Assembly: GCA_036850595.1 (NCBI GenBank)
Contig: CM072148.1
Location: 648,584-712,583 of the forward strand
Source of the DNA: Rhyacichthys aspro
Lineage: Eukaryota > Chordata > Actinopteri > Gobiiformes > Rhyacichthyidae
Direction of reading: 5' to 3'
DNA: 64,000 nucleotides
Shown: piece by piece, positions 36,601 through 48,448 of the stretch
Position numbering within the stretch: the stretch's first letter is position 1
How the letters are laid out: every line of letters starts with the position of its first letter
Made by a program: the position numbers and the translations under genes
Notes under the pieces: generated by a model
The model's input: only the letters and a program-made list of their open reading frames with translations
Told to the model about the DNA's origin: nothing
Database searches by the model: none

Positions 36601-38093
36601 TGATGCAGTTCAGGCCTAAATAACAGTAAAATATGTCTTTATAGCAGTTAGCAAGATGGCTATGTAAACAAACGAACGCTAACGTAGGGTGAGCATGTTT
36701 CAAACCAAAAAATCAGGACATTTTAAGTTTGCTGCAAATCCATTTTTCATTTGTTAATGTACTGTCCTTGTATTTGCAGTAAAATGAAAGTGTTTGGATA
36801 TTTTGGTTTGAGTTTGCATTTAAAGGTCCTACTGTTGCTGATTTGAACCGTGTCCAGTTACAAACACTCTGTAATTTAAACACTGAAGTTGTTTTATCCC
36901 GTGTTAATGAGTGTGTGACGAGTTATTACAGCAGAATCTGTTATAGCCTCAGAAACATACACCTTTGGATTTATGTTGAAAATGAATTAGTGTGGACACA
37001 ACCAAACCCTGCTCTCTTTACTTTTCTTGCACTTTTCTCCAAACAAAAAAATCCAGTTATTCTGACAGATTATTATATGTACCATTGCAGATTCTAACCA
37101 GTCTCTTACAACTTCACAAACATTATGTTTTTACTGCCCTTTGTCTCCATTAAATATAAACCTTAAACAACACTTTAATCTTGTGTGTAGTTGGTTCTAA
37201 TGTGTCCCTCAGTGCAGCTCGTAGTGAGACACAGCTCAGTTTCCCTGTGAATACATTCATCTGGTGTGAGTGAGTGTAGAAAACTGAAGGAGATGGGCTT
37301 CAGGGTCAATTTACTACCACAGTACTTTGGTCTTAGAAATGATTGGACGATAGAAGAAAGCAGTGAGCCAATGGTAAAAGATTGTTTTGTGCAAATTGTT
37401 TTGTTTGGCAAACTGATGTATCAATGTAAATAGAAGTATATAAATTCCTCTCAAATATATCTTTATGACTTGATAATTTGGCACAATGGCACCACAGTGG
37501 AACCAGATGAATTCAAGATATGAAAGCTTCAGATCTGGCAGATGAAAACTCATGGTCGATATAAAATGGAGCTACAGTGTTCCGGGAAGGAAGCTGAGAG
37601 TTAGTTTAGGTCTTCTCCTACAAGTCGTTTTCTGATTTTGAACAGTGCAGATATGTTTCCCCTGCGCAATTGAAGACATTCATTTGAAGATTAAAAATTT
37701 TAGCTTCAAAATCAAAAACGTACTGTTGTAAGTGACCAGGTAGCTAACTAACTCGGGAGTCCGAGTTCAGAAAAGTCTGTAAGATTTCAAAACCAAGTTT
37801 TAGAAACAAAACAGTCATCTCTGTTGCAAATATAGAACTTCTTTCTGGTCTGTACAGCGTCACTCTTTGGGAGTGGGACGGGCCAGTGGGGGGTCACCCA
37901 GAGAAAGAGACGTGTTTTCGGCTCAGCACACAGCACATTCCTGGGAAGAAAAGTCCAAACGCATGTCTCGTCCATTGCACTGTTTGCCTCTGAAAGTGTG
38001 CACTCGGCAGAGGTTGAACAGTCAAACAGAGCCATGCCAAAGTCAAACAATAGAATATTAACGAAGAGGATCATTGGAATAAGAAGAAGATCA

Positions 38094-38132
38094 TGATAAT
38101 AATAATAGTAATAATAATAGTAATAACAACAT
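38094..38132 (+). repeat. AAT microsatellite
   Basis: AATAATAATAG units. Confidence 0.88.
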
Positions 38133-38730
38133 CTCATTCTAGTTTTTTCACTGGTGTATATAAAAACAGTGGTGAGGAGTGGTACACAGTAGGGTCGACT
38201 AACCCTTGATTGATTTGGCACATGACTCACTCTCAGGTGAGAGCTACGTACTCGTTCTCAGCACAGTTTTACTGTTGCCTGGTCGTCCATCCACAAAGAG
38301 CTTTCACTTTTCTAATTGTGCCCAATGTTTAAAGTGTTTGGAGTTGCATTGCTGGATGCAGTGCCAAAATTACCTCCAAAGCAACATTTTGATCAATCTG
38401 TGGCTGGTACCGCGAGGAACCTGTCTGTTTTGATGAATGTTTTTCTCGAGGCCAGTAACAGCTCAGCCGAGCTCCGGTGGATGGGCTCCAGGCAACGGTT
38501 AAGGTTTCTCTTCATGATATTTGTTCTTTTTTCATTTAAAACTTAGTACAAAGAGCTACATAACTCTGAGCTATAATTTCAGTACAAAAAGTACCTCTCT
38601 ATAAGTTATGATTTCAGTGTTCAGTATAATATATTAGTTTGGTCCTCCTTCCTGTCTCTGAAGGCGTGGTGTGATATTTACAGATGGTCTGTATCGTGTG
38701 TTCGGCTGCAGGCCCGGGACCTCCGTGTCT

Positions 38731-38780
38731 AGGGGGTCTTTGGGGGTCTTCGGGGGTCTTCGGGGGTCTTCGGGGGTCTT
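38731..38780 (-). repeat. 10-bp tandem array at the elfn1 stop
   Basis: Five units of AAGACCCCCG (minus strand) begin immediately after the elfn1 TGA and form the start of the 3'UTR. Confidence 0.93.
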
Positions 38781-40898
38781 CAGGCCTTCTGCTGGGCCGA
38801 CACACCCTTCCAGTAGTCCAGGATGTCGTGCAGATCCTCGTCCTTGGCGAACTGGACCTTCTGTCTCAGGGCGTGTCCCGCCGCCACGTAGCCCTCGTCC
38901 TCCAGAGACGCCTGCCGGTGCCTCTTACGGTGCAGCTTGAACCTCTCCCAGAGCCCCAGGGTGGGGGTACACAGCAGCCCCTCTTCCTCTTCGTCCTCCT
39001 CGGGGCTGGAGCAGTAGCTCAGGTTGTGGTACTGTGGAGACATGGGGTAGTGGTAGGCCAGCTCCCGCTGCTTGGCCTGCCTGCTCAGGGTCAGGGGGTC
39101 CAGGACGGAGGGCTTACGGCCGGCCGAGTGCTGGTGGAGCTCCTGCAGGATCTGGGGGTGGTGCTGAAGCTCCTGAAGGTGCTGCTGGGAGCCGGGGTAG
39201 GAGTGGCGGTGCTCGTTGTACTGTCGGATCCTCTGGGCCTCGGCTCTGAGGATGGCGGCCGCCGGAGTGACTGTGCGGATGGGGTCTCCTCCTCGGTCTC
39301 CGGGGGAGCTCCTCTCGATGTAGCGGGTCTCTGAAGCGTGGTACCCCCCGTCGGAGCGGAAGGAGCGCGGGCTGCGGGCGGAGCCGGGGGACGAGGAGGT
39401 GCTGGGTCGTTTGGAGGTGGGCGGTGCCTCCATGCTGTGGTGGCGCTGCAGAGACTGATGGAAGCTCCTGCTGCGTTCCTCCCGGCTTCTCCCGCCTTTA
39501 TAAACCGGCGACAGGAACTCCCCGCCCCGGCCCCCTCCCTCCTGCTCCAGCAGCACCAGCTGAGGCTCGGCCGTGGACACAGCGCCCCCTCCGGCCGAGG
39601 ACGGGGACTTCATGCCCTGCTGGAAGGACGTGGACTCTGACTTGAGAGCATCTATACAGTTGTTGATGATCTGATTGACCTTATCTACTTCCTTGGCGAT
39701 GGTGGAGATCTCTGCCACTGATCCCTGGGGGTTGGTCTGAGGGGACATCTCTCGTTCTCGTTCACGTTCTCGCTCACGTTCTCGTTCACGTTCTCGCTCA
39801 CGTTCTCGTTCTCGTTCCCGGTCTCGTTCACGTTCCCGGTCTCGCTCACGTTCCACGCCGGACCCCCTGACCTCCATGTAGTTGATCTTGGTAGGTTTGT
39901 GTGCTGGAGTTTCGATCACTTCCTGCAGCTTGTAGGGGTCTATCTCACTGCCCGGAGGAAGGTAGGGCATTCTGGACAGACTGTCCCCGGCAGCGAGCTT
40001 CTGGGAGACCCCGCTGCCCGCCTCGATGCCCCCTTCACCGCCGTATTTCAGCTCGATCAAAGTCCTCTGGATGCGGTTCATCTTCCTCTCCTTCTCCTCC
40101 ATGATCCTCTTCCTCCGAAGGCAGTGGACCACGCAGCCCAGGAACAGGAGCATCCCGAACAAACAGCCCAGAATGGTCATGATGTAGTGCGTGGCCGAGG
40201 ACTGGTTGGCCGCCCGCTCGTCCCGGGCTCGGCGGCCCGTGGAGATGGTCAGGCAGGTGTGGTTGAAGCGCAGTGAGTTCCGGATGGATGCTACGCAGTA
40301 GGTGTAGTTCGTGTTTGGCGTCAGGTTCTTCAGCTCAATGTCCTCTCTCTGACGTTTTAAATTCTGAATATCTGTGAAGAAGCTGTTGTTGTAAAGCACC
40401 AAAATGTACATTTTCCTGAAGGGGTAAGGAATCTGGACGGTTATCATCGCACTTGAATGCTGCACCTGCTTTAACGTCATCAACGGTTTGGCATCAGAGA
40501 TGATTTCATTGATGCTGATGATCTCGTCCGGAGGGGTCCCAGAAGCACAGTCGTCCTGTCCACACGGAGAAACAAAGTCCGGAGGAAGAGTGGTGGAGTC
40601 GCCCAAACCCACAAAGATGTAGGGCGTGACGCTGCTGCCGTCGTCCGTGCAGACCGTGCTGAGCATGTACAGAGCGTTGCCCTGGTTCGGGGTCTGGGGG
40701 ATCTGATTCAGCAGGTTATAGCCAAAGAAGCCTTTGGGAGAGTCGCACACCATCCTCTCGATGGTGCGATTGGGGAACGAGGAGAGCCAGCGCAGGAAGC
40801 CCAGCAGCTCACAGGAACAGTTGAAGGGGTTGGTGTAGAGCTCACACGTGGTCAGCTTGGTCAGACCCGAAAACAGGCTGCCGTCCAAAACCTGGATC
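38780..40898 (-). CDS. elfn1: elfn1 last coding exon: LRRCT, FN3, transmembrane and cytoplasmic tail
   Basis: This is the large 3' exon of extracellular leucine-rich repeat and fibronectin type III protein 1, a postsynaptic single-pass protein that in mammals recruits group III metabotropic glutamate receptors across the synapse. The acceptor (TTGGACAG) begins at 40899, and the first base completes an Arg codon. In order it encodes the last LRR and the Cys-rich LRR cap (CELYTNPFNCSCELL), an FN3 domain (about residues 323-412, with KMYILVLYNNSFF), a membrane helix (about 428-451) and a long tail. The tail has an Arg/Glu tract at about 540-575, the conserved AEISTIAKEVDKVNQIINN, and near the end KVQF (871-874). 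KVQF fits the RVxF docking motif for protein phosphatase 1, a known property of the ELFN family. It ends WKGVSAQQKA. FN3 and LRR sequence favour ELFN1 over ELFN2; which teleost paralogue (a or b) is not resolved. Confidence 0.95.
39749..39854 (-). repeat. elfn1: coding Arg/Glu repeat in elfn1
   Basis: Imperfect hexamer/dodecamer repeat (CGTGAACGAGAA type on the minus strand) encoding about 35 residues of alternating Arg and Glu with a few Asp, in frame in the ELFN1 cytoplasmic tail. Confidence 0.93.
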
Positions 40899-42064
40899 CT
40901 GTCCAACACAGAGAGACACAGTTAACAACGACACTTCGATACAGAATGAAATGATATGTCTGAGTCTAGTTTACAGAAGGTTTTGTGTTGTTCATAAACT
41001 GAGTGACCATTGGCAAAGGGAAGGTACTTCAGATGAAGACCTGACATGAGCTAATCTTTCCAACCAGAGCCATGTTGTTAATAAAGCACCAGAAGCAACA
41101 GCTGCTTCATCGTCAAAGCTCAAACACACCTGAAACTGCCCCTAATGCCTCATTATTAGTTTAAACAGCCGCTGCTTTGTAGTCACAACGATGAGAGGAA
41201 CATGTGAATCCATCTCAAGGTAATGTTCATAAAGAGAGAGACTGGCTCTAGTTGAGTTCATTGATGAAGTGGAGAAGGTGCTTATGATGAATGTGTTGTT
41301 GCTGAATGAATGTTGAACACTGCTGAAAGGGATGGATGCATCTCTAAGTATTTATCTATGGGTTACATAACTGCTGCTCATGTTTGTGTCTTTGAGTAAA
41401 TATAATGACTCTGAAAGAACTGATGATTTTCTTAGAAAGTAGCATCATTATTAGGTGTTTTTTTAATATATTCTGCTTTAATCTGCTTTACTTTAATCTG
41501 GGAGTATATTTAGATGTGTTTCAATCAGCCAATAGTATTTTAAAGAGTCAATCCGAGCCAATCAGAAGCTTGTGTAGTGAGATCTGATTCAACAGGACAG
41601 TTTAATGACAGTTTAATGATTCCTGTTGTCGATGCTCCAGTATGAATACATATTCTCTCTAGATTCATTTTAGATGGAGACAGGCTCAGGCAGGAGGAAA
41701 GCACATGTTTATGTCATATTTATTTGCAATTTTCATTCAAGTTTTGTGAATGTTTTCTTCTTTGTTAAATACAGAATAGTTTAATTCTATTTTAGTTTGC
41801 TTGTGTTTACAGAAGATATTTTATAAATGTAAATGTAAATCTTATTATTCAGTTTCCCTTTCTCAATATAAAGGATCTGTTATTCTTTAAGTTATTTAAC
41901 AGACTTAAGTGAAAGTGTTAAAACAAATACACCATTTGTTTGTTGCCAAAAAAGCAAAAAGGACGACTTCAGGACTCAATAAAGAACTGGACGGATGTGT
42001 CCTGCAGGTGAAGGGATCATTCCAAATACTGACTCTGCTGTGGTCAGGGTTCTTGACCTCGTAC

Positions 42065-42231
42065 CTGTTCATGGAGAGGTCGATGTTCTCGATGTTGGGG
42101 CACTCCCAGAAGGTGTTGGGTGTAACAGTCTCGATGAGGTTGGCCTGTAGATACAGATACTGCAGCTTGCCCAGGCCTCGCAGCATCCCCTCCGTCAGGT
42201 TCCTCAGTTTGTTAAAGCCCATCTGCAGAAC
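42065..42231 (-). CDS. elfn1: elfn1 coding exon 3: LRRs 3-5
   Basis: The exon is 167 bp, with acceptor TCTTCCCAG|GTTCTG and donor GAACAG|GTACG. It starts in phase 0 and reads VLQMGFNKLRNLTEGMLRGL, then an LRR with LQYLYLQANLIE, then FWECPNIENIDLSMN, leaving two bases of the Arg codon finished by exon 4. These are residues 136-190 of the joined protein. The sequence closely matches the LRR block of mammalian ELFN1. Reading through the donor gives no homology, which supports the splice. Confidence 0.94.
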
Positions 42232-42989
42232 CTGGGAAGACAAAGACAAGTGGGATTATTGTAATCTCCGCAGAGCCAGCCACTGCCAGACATCACGACG
42301 AGCAGAACGCACACAACAAACAGCGTGTTCACGTTCTGCTGAAGTGAATTGACTCAGATCTTCCTTGTTCACGTTTACCTCCTGGAGCTGCTCCAAACTG
42401 GAAGCCTTTGTGAATGTTTCTGGCAGCCATTAGGAGAGGCTCTTATGTGTGTGCATCTGTCGGACTGGGAGCTGGGAATCACTGGGTTACTCTGTGTAAT
42501 CCTGTTACTGAATACTGCAGCGACATGTGATTAGGTCAACTCAATTTAAATAAAGATTGATCACGTTGAATATAGCTTCTGTTTAAATAGAACACAATAA
42601 AAAAGAGCAAAATAGAACAAATTCAGCCAAAGTAGGTCCCACTGGGAGTTTTTTCTGTTAAAAGCAAAAGGAAATCACATCCATCACATTCAGGTCTTGA
42701 TGTGTTATTTAAGAAAAAAACTGACAGATTTATACTTGAAATATGCACACAACAAAACCTAATCAATAACAGCTTTTGTGTTTGGCTCCATGTATTTTGG
42801 ATCACTTCATGTTCACAATGTTCTGGAAAGTGTTGATGCACTAAAAGATTAAACTGATGCAGTTTTACCGACAACAAAGAGACAAAATGACTTCCTGTTT
42901 CTGTTTCAAACTAAACTCAGAGAAGCACATTCATGTTTGTTTTTTAACTACACATCCCAACATTTAACAGACTGTACCTGATATTATTT

Positions 42990-43258
42990 CAATCAATCAT
43001 TTGTCTTTCTGATCCATCTCCTGTTTATTGTAAGGGATTGTAATAGATGAGAACCTCTATTCAGGAACAGAAAACCTTGGAGCGCTCCCATTGGTCGACA
43101 CTTGTCACATGACGTTCCAGGAAGTTTAATAGCTGCAGATAAAGTGTATTTTCAGCTGAATATGTCTTTTAACAGAGAAACAGCTGAAAAAAGAAAAGCA
43201 TCAACAGAGAAAAGGGAGACAACGTAAAACACAGATAAATACTGTCAATTCAATCACG
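42990..43258 (-). repeat. dispersed repeat A within elfn1 intron 2
   Basis: Inverse copy of the 3' half, cut at the CAATCACG position. It carries the same short-core deletion as the copy at 36247. It lies in elfn1 intron 2, about 170 bp from exon 2. Confidence 0.88.
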
Positions 43259-43430
43259 GCTCACGTCTCTTTATTTTAATCCAGATAAATGCTAAAAGGT
43301 GCTTAAACTGTTTCTGCTGTTATCAAATGTGCATAAATACATCCACATTAGCCGAGACGAGACAGTGAACCGGTAATATTGTGTTGAATAGTTAATAATG
43401 TCCCTCTGTTGATGAACAGGTGTCCGTTAC

Positions 43431-43584
43431 CTGGAGGTTAAAGAGCGCCGAGAAGGCCCCGTCCTCCACGTAGCTGATGTCGTTCTTGGTCAGGTTCAGG
43501 TAGGTCAGGTTCCCGAAGCGGCTCAGAGACGAGTAATGCACCGAGCGGATCTTGTTCTCGTTCAGCCTCAGATCGATGATGGTG
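43431..43584 (-). CDS. elfn1: elfn1 coding exon 2: LRRs 1-2
   Basis: This 154-bp exon is too short to stand out as an ORF and was found by looking for the missing LRR segment. The acceptor is TTTTCCCAACAG and the donor CTCCAG|GTAAC. The first base completes a Ser codon begun in exon 1, then it reads TIIDLRLNENKIRSVHYSSL, followed by LSRFGNLTYLNLTKND and ending DGAFSALFNLQ in phase 0. It supplies residues 85-135, exactly the gap between exons 1 and 3. It contains two LRR consensus turns and an Asn-Leu-Thr glycosylation sequon. Confidence 0.94.
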
Positions 43585-44345
43585 CTGTTGGGAAAACCGT
43601 CAGAAAGCTTTGATAAAGTGGGCTTCAGGAAAGGTCACCGCTGGGGTTTAGGGTCAAGGAACACGATTTACGCTGGACAACTGGAGACATAAACCAGCAC
43701 CAACAGGACAGTAAACGTATCACAGTAGGTTTGTTTTGTGTGATTGAAAGTGCTGTCTGAGCGTAACCCTCGGGCCCAAAGAGAAATGATTCTGTTTGTT
43801 GTTTTACTGAAGGCAGCTGCTCAAACTGAACAATAATATATGATAAACTCACACAGATCAGAGTCTGACTCAGTGCTTCCAGACTATATTCACTGAGCAG
43901 CTGTTGCCCTGAACAAACACATGAAGAAAACAGAGAGTAGCTCCATGGACAATGTCCTCAGATTTCCTGAATGGAGAAGAGTAAACCCTGTGTTTAGTGT
44001 GAACGCAGCTAGTTTCAGACTCAACGAACATCATATTCATCTTCACTCATTCATCAGAGAAAAATACAACAGCTCAGGAACAACTCAGAAAAGAGAAGAT
44101 AAATGTATGTTCCTTTTGTTGTTGTTGTTCAAGTTTTCTCTCAGGGATAAATAAGGAAATTCTGATTATAGGTAATTATTATACAATTATGTTCCTGGTC
44201 CAGCCCACTCCAGATCAAACTGGGCTGAATGTGGCCCTGAACTAAAGAGACACTCGGGGATTAAAGGAACGAATGGTCACAAACGAGGAAAGGTTTTCTG
44301 TTTTCACTCAATGTGAACTGAAGCAATTAGAGAGAAATATAATGC

Positions 44346-44400
44346 ATGTTTATACACGTTTATACATGTTTATACATGTTTATACATGTTTATACATGTG
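44346..44400 (+). repeat. 10-bp tandem repeat
   Basis: Five units of GTTTATACAT directly 5' of the hAT-like element. Confidence 0.9.
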
Positions 44401-44408
44401 CACTAAAC

Positions 44409-44955
44409 CAGTGGTTCTCAAACTGTGGTCCGGGTCCCTCTGGTGGTCCTCTGTCTCTGAGTCTCTGATAAATACAAAATGGAGGACTATTGTCTGCTAC
44501 AGCTTTTCTTTAACACACTTTACTCTTTCACTAAATGTTTGGACTCTTAAAAAGCTGCGGGATTCAAAATGTGATTTCAGTGAAGCAGCTGCAAACTCAA
44601 TTCATTTAATAACATTCATAAACAGCAGATGGATAGGTTTGTGTTTATATAAAACTTCAAATGACTCATTTATTTAGTCTGGCTTTAATGTAGTGTCTTG
44701 TAAATGGTTTGTTTTATCTCAATCATTTTATTTATTTATTTATTTGACTCTATTCTATTTTACTGAGTGTAATACAGTGAATAAAATTCTTAATAATAAT
44801 ATAATAATGATTTTCTTTTGTGAAGCACTTTGAGTTGCATTAAGCTGAATGAAAAGTGCTTTGTAAATACAATTATTGATGATTGATTGATAGATCCGTA
44901 TAAAGGTGGTACTTTTCTGGGATGGTACTTGATGTGAAGAGTTTGAGACCCACTG
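44409..44955. mobile_element. nonautonomous hAT-like element with TIRs, elfn1 intron 1
   Basis: The left end CAGTGGTTCTCAAACT and right end AGTTTGAGACCCACTG are inverted repeats with one mismatch over 16 bp. The 8-bp flanks CACTAAAC and GACTAACC agree at six positions, as expected of an aged hAT target duplication. The 547-bp body has no ORF. It contains AAGCACTTTGAGTTGCATT, resembling the 3' tails of L2/CR1-type retroelements, so it may be composite. It lies in elfn1 intron 1, 90 bp downstream of coding exon 1. Confidence 0.75.
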
Positions 44956-45044
44956 GACTAACCCATGGAGGTTCTACTGGTCCAGAGTCATTGCTGCTGT
45001 GTTGACCTTTGAACCCAGCCCGAACCACACCTGAAGCCTCTCAC

Positions 45045-45295
45045 CTGTTGATGTGCGCCGGGATGGCCTCAAACGGCGGCTGGTTCTGGCTGCAGATGGC
45101 CAGCCACACGTAGCCCTTCTCTCCTTCGATGAGCCAGCAGTCGGAGGTGACGGTGGGCAGCCCGACGGCGGACAGCAGCGCGAGCCAACAGATCCAGGAC
45201 CCGGCCGCGGACGGGACCCTCGTCCGCCGCCGTTCTCCCGCCGTCCCGGACGTCTGGGGCGTCTCTGCATCCATCACGGAACCGGAGGAAGCCAT
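45045..45295 (-). CDS. elfn1: elfn1 first coding exon: signal peptide and LRRNT
   Basis: The start is the ATG at 45295 (context TTCCATGG); the same frame has a stop just upstream, so no longer ATG start is possible within this exon. The exon gives a polar N-terminal extension of about 33 residues, a hydrophobic signal segment (WICWLALLSAVGLPTVT), then the family hallmark DCWLIEGEKGYVWLAICSQ and ends HIN with two bases of a Ser codon before donor CAACAG|GTGAG. A second ATG at residue 8 is an alternative start. The four exons sum to 2691 bp with no frame break, giving 896 residues against about 828 in human. A pyrimidine-rich acceptor-like site lies at about 45581, so this exon may extend to 45580 as 5'UTR spliced to a more distant leader. 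Confidence 0.93.
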
Positions 45296-48074
45296 GGAAC
45301 ATTTACTCCCGTCGGGGATCTTCACAGCATTTTATTTGCGTGTCTGTGGTGAAAGCTGGTGGTGTCTTCCAGATGTATTTGTCATTGGCAGTTGTGTGTG
45401 TGCTGATAAACGCTAATAACGCTTAAACGAGGGGTCACATTTGGTTGGTTGTGCAGGGTTCAGAGGTCGGTTTTGGCGGCGGCTCATGTCTCCAGAGGCC
45501 GTCGGCGCCTCTGATTGGACGAGCTGCTCCTGTCTTTCTTCCTCATAGCTCTGTGCTGTGGTTGGTGCAGAGGACGGGCCCTGGAGACACAGAAGAGACA
45601 CAGACAAGAGTCACAAACAGCTCTAACTGGGTCAGAGCGCCGTTCAGAGTGGACACAGAAGACAAGACGGGACATGTTCTTTAGAGCTGCTCTACAGAGG
45701 GTCCCACCATCGGGTCTGACTGTAACCTGTCAGTCAAGACTATCAAACTCAAAGTTGAAGCTAAAGGCACTAGAGCCGGGGTTATCATGTTTCGTGACTG
45801 AAATTGCACAAACTACTGCTTTAAACTGCTTTGGTAATAGGCTTTTCCATTAAAGAGGAGCCTGTCCTATTGGATTAATGGATTTTTGAAGAGTCTGGTT
45901 CAAATAGAAAAGAAACAAACATCAATACAATAATAGAACGGAGGAGTTTTTGAGTAATGCATCTTTAAAGATTGGAAGGTTTGGTTCTGACTCTGAGCAG
46001 AAGGCCCAGATGTTCTCAGGGTCTGTCCATAAAGAGACAGTTTTAGCTGATTGTCTTCCTCCAGGAGTTTTCTTCCTGTTCACCGGACGGTCCTGATCTG
46101 ATGTTCTCTCTGATTAGTGCTGCTCTTAGACTCTTAGTGGTACATGATTAGCCCCGGGGTCCTGATAGGACGAGCTAAGAATGGCCTCCACTCGGATTCT
46201 GTGTCTAATTAATTCATGTGCTCTAAATAAAACTCTTACTGTAAAAAAGTGAAGGTCTGAGGAAACAGGGCGAGAGCAGTGAGCAGAGAGGTCGGTGTGG
46301 ACAGACTCTAACTATATCTGAAATCTGAAATCAAGACTAAAAACTGATAGAACTGTTTTAGTCCAGTTCTTTTATATTAAGAAATGGAAATGCAAGCAAT
46401 AGCACATTTTAAAAAGCACTTTAATGAAAAATAAACACAAAACTTTGGTGGTATGAAAAACTTAATCAATGATGTTGTATGAAAGACTTGAGTAAACTCC
46501 ATGTGACTTTGGTTTTTGTGAAAGAAAGGTCACCTCTCAGACACATTCATCAACACAAATAAGGATTTATTTGGACTTATTTTCCCTGGAATTGATCTAA
46601 ATATGATATTACTTACTAAAAAAATAAATAAATAAAAAGAACTTTACTTCAGCTTTCGTATTTTTCCACAGTTGTCCCTGTTTAGTTGTTTTATCTCATC
46701 TCTGTTTAACTGTGAAGTGATGCAGCAACAAGACAAATTCACCATTTTCATCCCGTTATCTTATGTTGAATTGTATAATCTTATTCATAGGCTTTATATT
46801 CTTATCTTCAGTTTATGATCTGAGTTCAAGAATAATGAATTCAGCTTCTGACATTTGCTCAGTGTCTAAAGGACGGAGCCTCTCTTTTAAGAGAGTTTCT
46901 GACTCAGGACGAACAGAGTCAGAGTCAGAGCTGTGTCTTTATGAAGCACATCTGACTCATGTCACTGTCAGACGCCTCTTTTCACTCATTTTCATCTGTT
47001 TATCTCCACAAACTGTTATAAACTGAAGAAAACACAGCAGAGCGACACCTCTTCATGAGGTCACATTAACTCATGGACACTTTACAAAAGCAAATGCTGC
47101 TGCATAACCTTCTGAAGTGGATTAGAAAACCATTTCAAAACAACTTGGAGTTAGACGATCTACAATGAGAACGATATTATTCACAAGAGGGAAACATTTA
47201 GGACAGTGCCGTCTCAGGAGGGAACCTGCTTCATTTCAGATCCTACTACATTCAAACTACAGAAATATCTTGGCCTTAAAGCCCAGAGCCTCTGCTACAA
47301 CTGTTCCTGAACCAGAAAAAACAGATATCTGTCCAAATGACAGCCTACGGTGGCCCTGAGGCGCTTCATCAAAATTGTTGTTGTCCACAAGAAAAATACA
47401 AGAAGGACATTTTTGAAAAAAAAAAAAAAGACACCATTATCTGAAAATCACTCAGTATTTTATGGTTTGCAGCTGAGCTTGGTTCAAGTTTAACCAGAAT
47501 CACTAAAAGTAACCAGTGTTCATTTTGTAATTGCTTCTTCAAAGTGTTTTACAACTGTTCTGCTTTTCCTTGCAACACTGGGTGGGATTTAATAAACCCC
47601 CACATTACAGCGTTTATTACAGCCCCATCCTGCCCTGAGTCTAATCCACTCACAATGGCATTAGAAAAACATGGTAACAGTGAGTTGCACTGGGCCTGAG
47701 TGTCTCCAGAGCACAGCAGCAGACGTAAGCACTTGTTGTGGTGCGTTCAAAGGCGTTTCCCTCAGTCAGCAGTATGTATAATTGATGCTGTGACTTCCTC
47801 CCACGGAGCATGAGACAGACTGGTCTGAGCGATCACGGCTGCCTACGCACACGCTACACATATGTTCAGGAAGTGGCCTTTTGGCTGAGCGAAGGTAAAC
47901 AGACAAGTGTCCAGGTAACACAGCAAACAGCTCTGATTTTAACGAAGGCCACAGTGTTTGAGGTAAATGTGACAGATTCATTTGGTTTTCTCACAGTTAA
48001 GAACATGACTTTCAGTTTCAGTAAAATGGCATAAAACAAAGAACTAGACCTATTTAAAGTCTCCAAACTTACAG

Positions 48075-48448
48075 TTTCTTTTTTTGTCCCTGTCTCAGAC
48101 TCTCCTCCAAAAGCAGCAGGACCTCTCCTGCTTCTCTTTTATTAAAAAATAAAACCACAAAATACTAATCCATTTGACCAAACTGAAGTTTAGAGTTTAG
48201 CGTTAGCTTAGCTGTGACTTCAGCGTCAGGACGACAATTATCTCCTCCTCGTTAAACATTACGTGATTGAATTGACAGTATTTATCTGTGTTTTACGTTG
48301 TCTCCCTTTTCTCTGTTGATGCTTTTCTTTTTTCAGCTGTTTCTCTGTTAAAAGACATATTCAGCTGAAAATACACTTTATCTGCAGCTATTAAACTTCC
48401 TGGAACGTCATGTGACAAGTGTCGACCAATGGGAGCGCTCCTTTTTCT
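48075..48448 (+). repeat. dispersed repeat A, 3' truncated at the core
   Basis: Matches from the T-run/TGTCCCTG start to GGGAGCGCTCCTTTTT and stops there. A small deletion lies near 48115. Confidence 0.88.

Larger units (their letters stand above)
23946..38779. other. mad1l1-elfn1 intergenic region
   Basis: This is about 15 kb between two convergent genes, with no coding exon I can support. It contains a foldback-like repeat (24.5 kb), a Tc1/mariner relic (25.36-26.2 kb), 21-bp arrays at 28.7 and 32.7 kb, a 41-bp array, B and A repeat copies, poly-A and ATT tracts and the 10-bp array by the elfn1 stop. Stretches at 26.3-28.7, 33.2-34.1, 34.6-36.2 and 36.6-38.6 kb look unique. The segment around 28.13-28.45 kb is compositionally unlike the repeats and is a candidate conserved noncoding element, not tested. 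Confidence 0.6.

Noticed and set aside
38684..39334. 216-residue + strand open frame
   Set aside because: It is antisense to the GC-rich elfn1 exon; Leu/Val/Gly-rich and typical of shadow frames.
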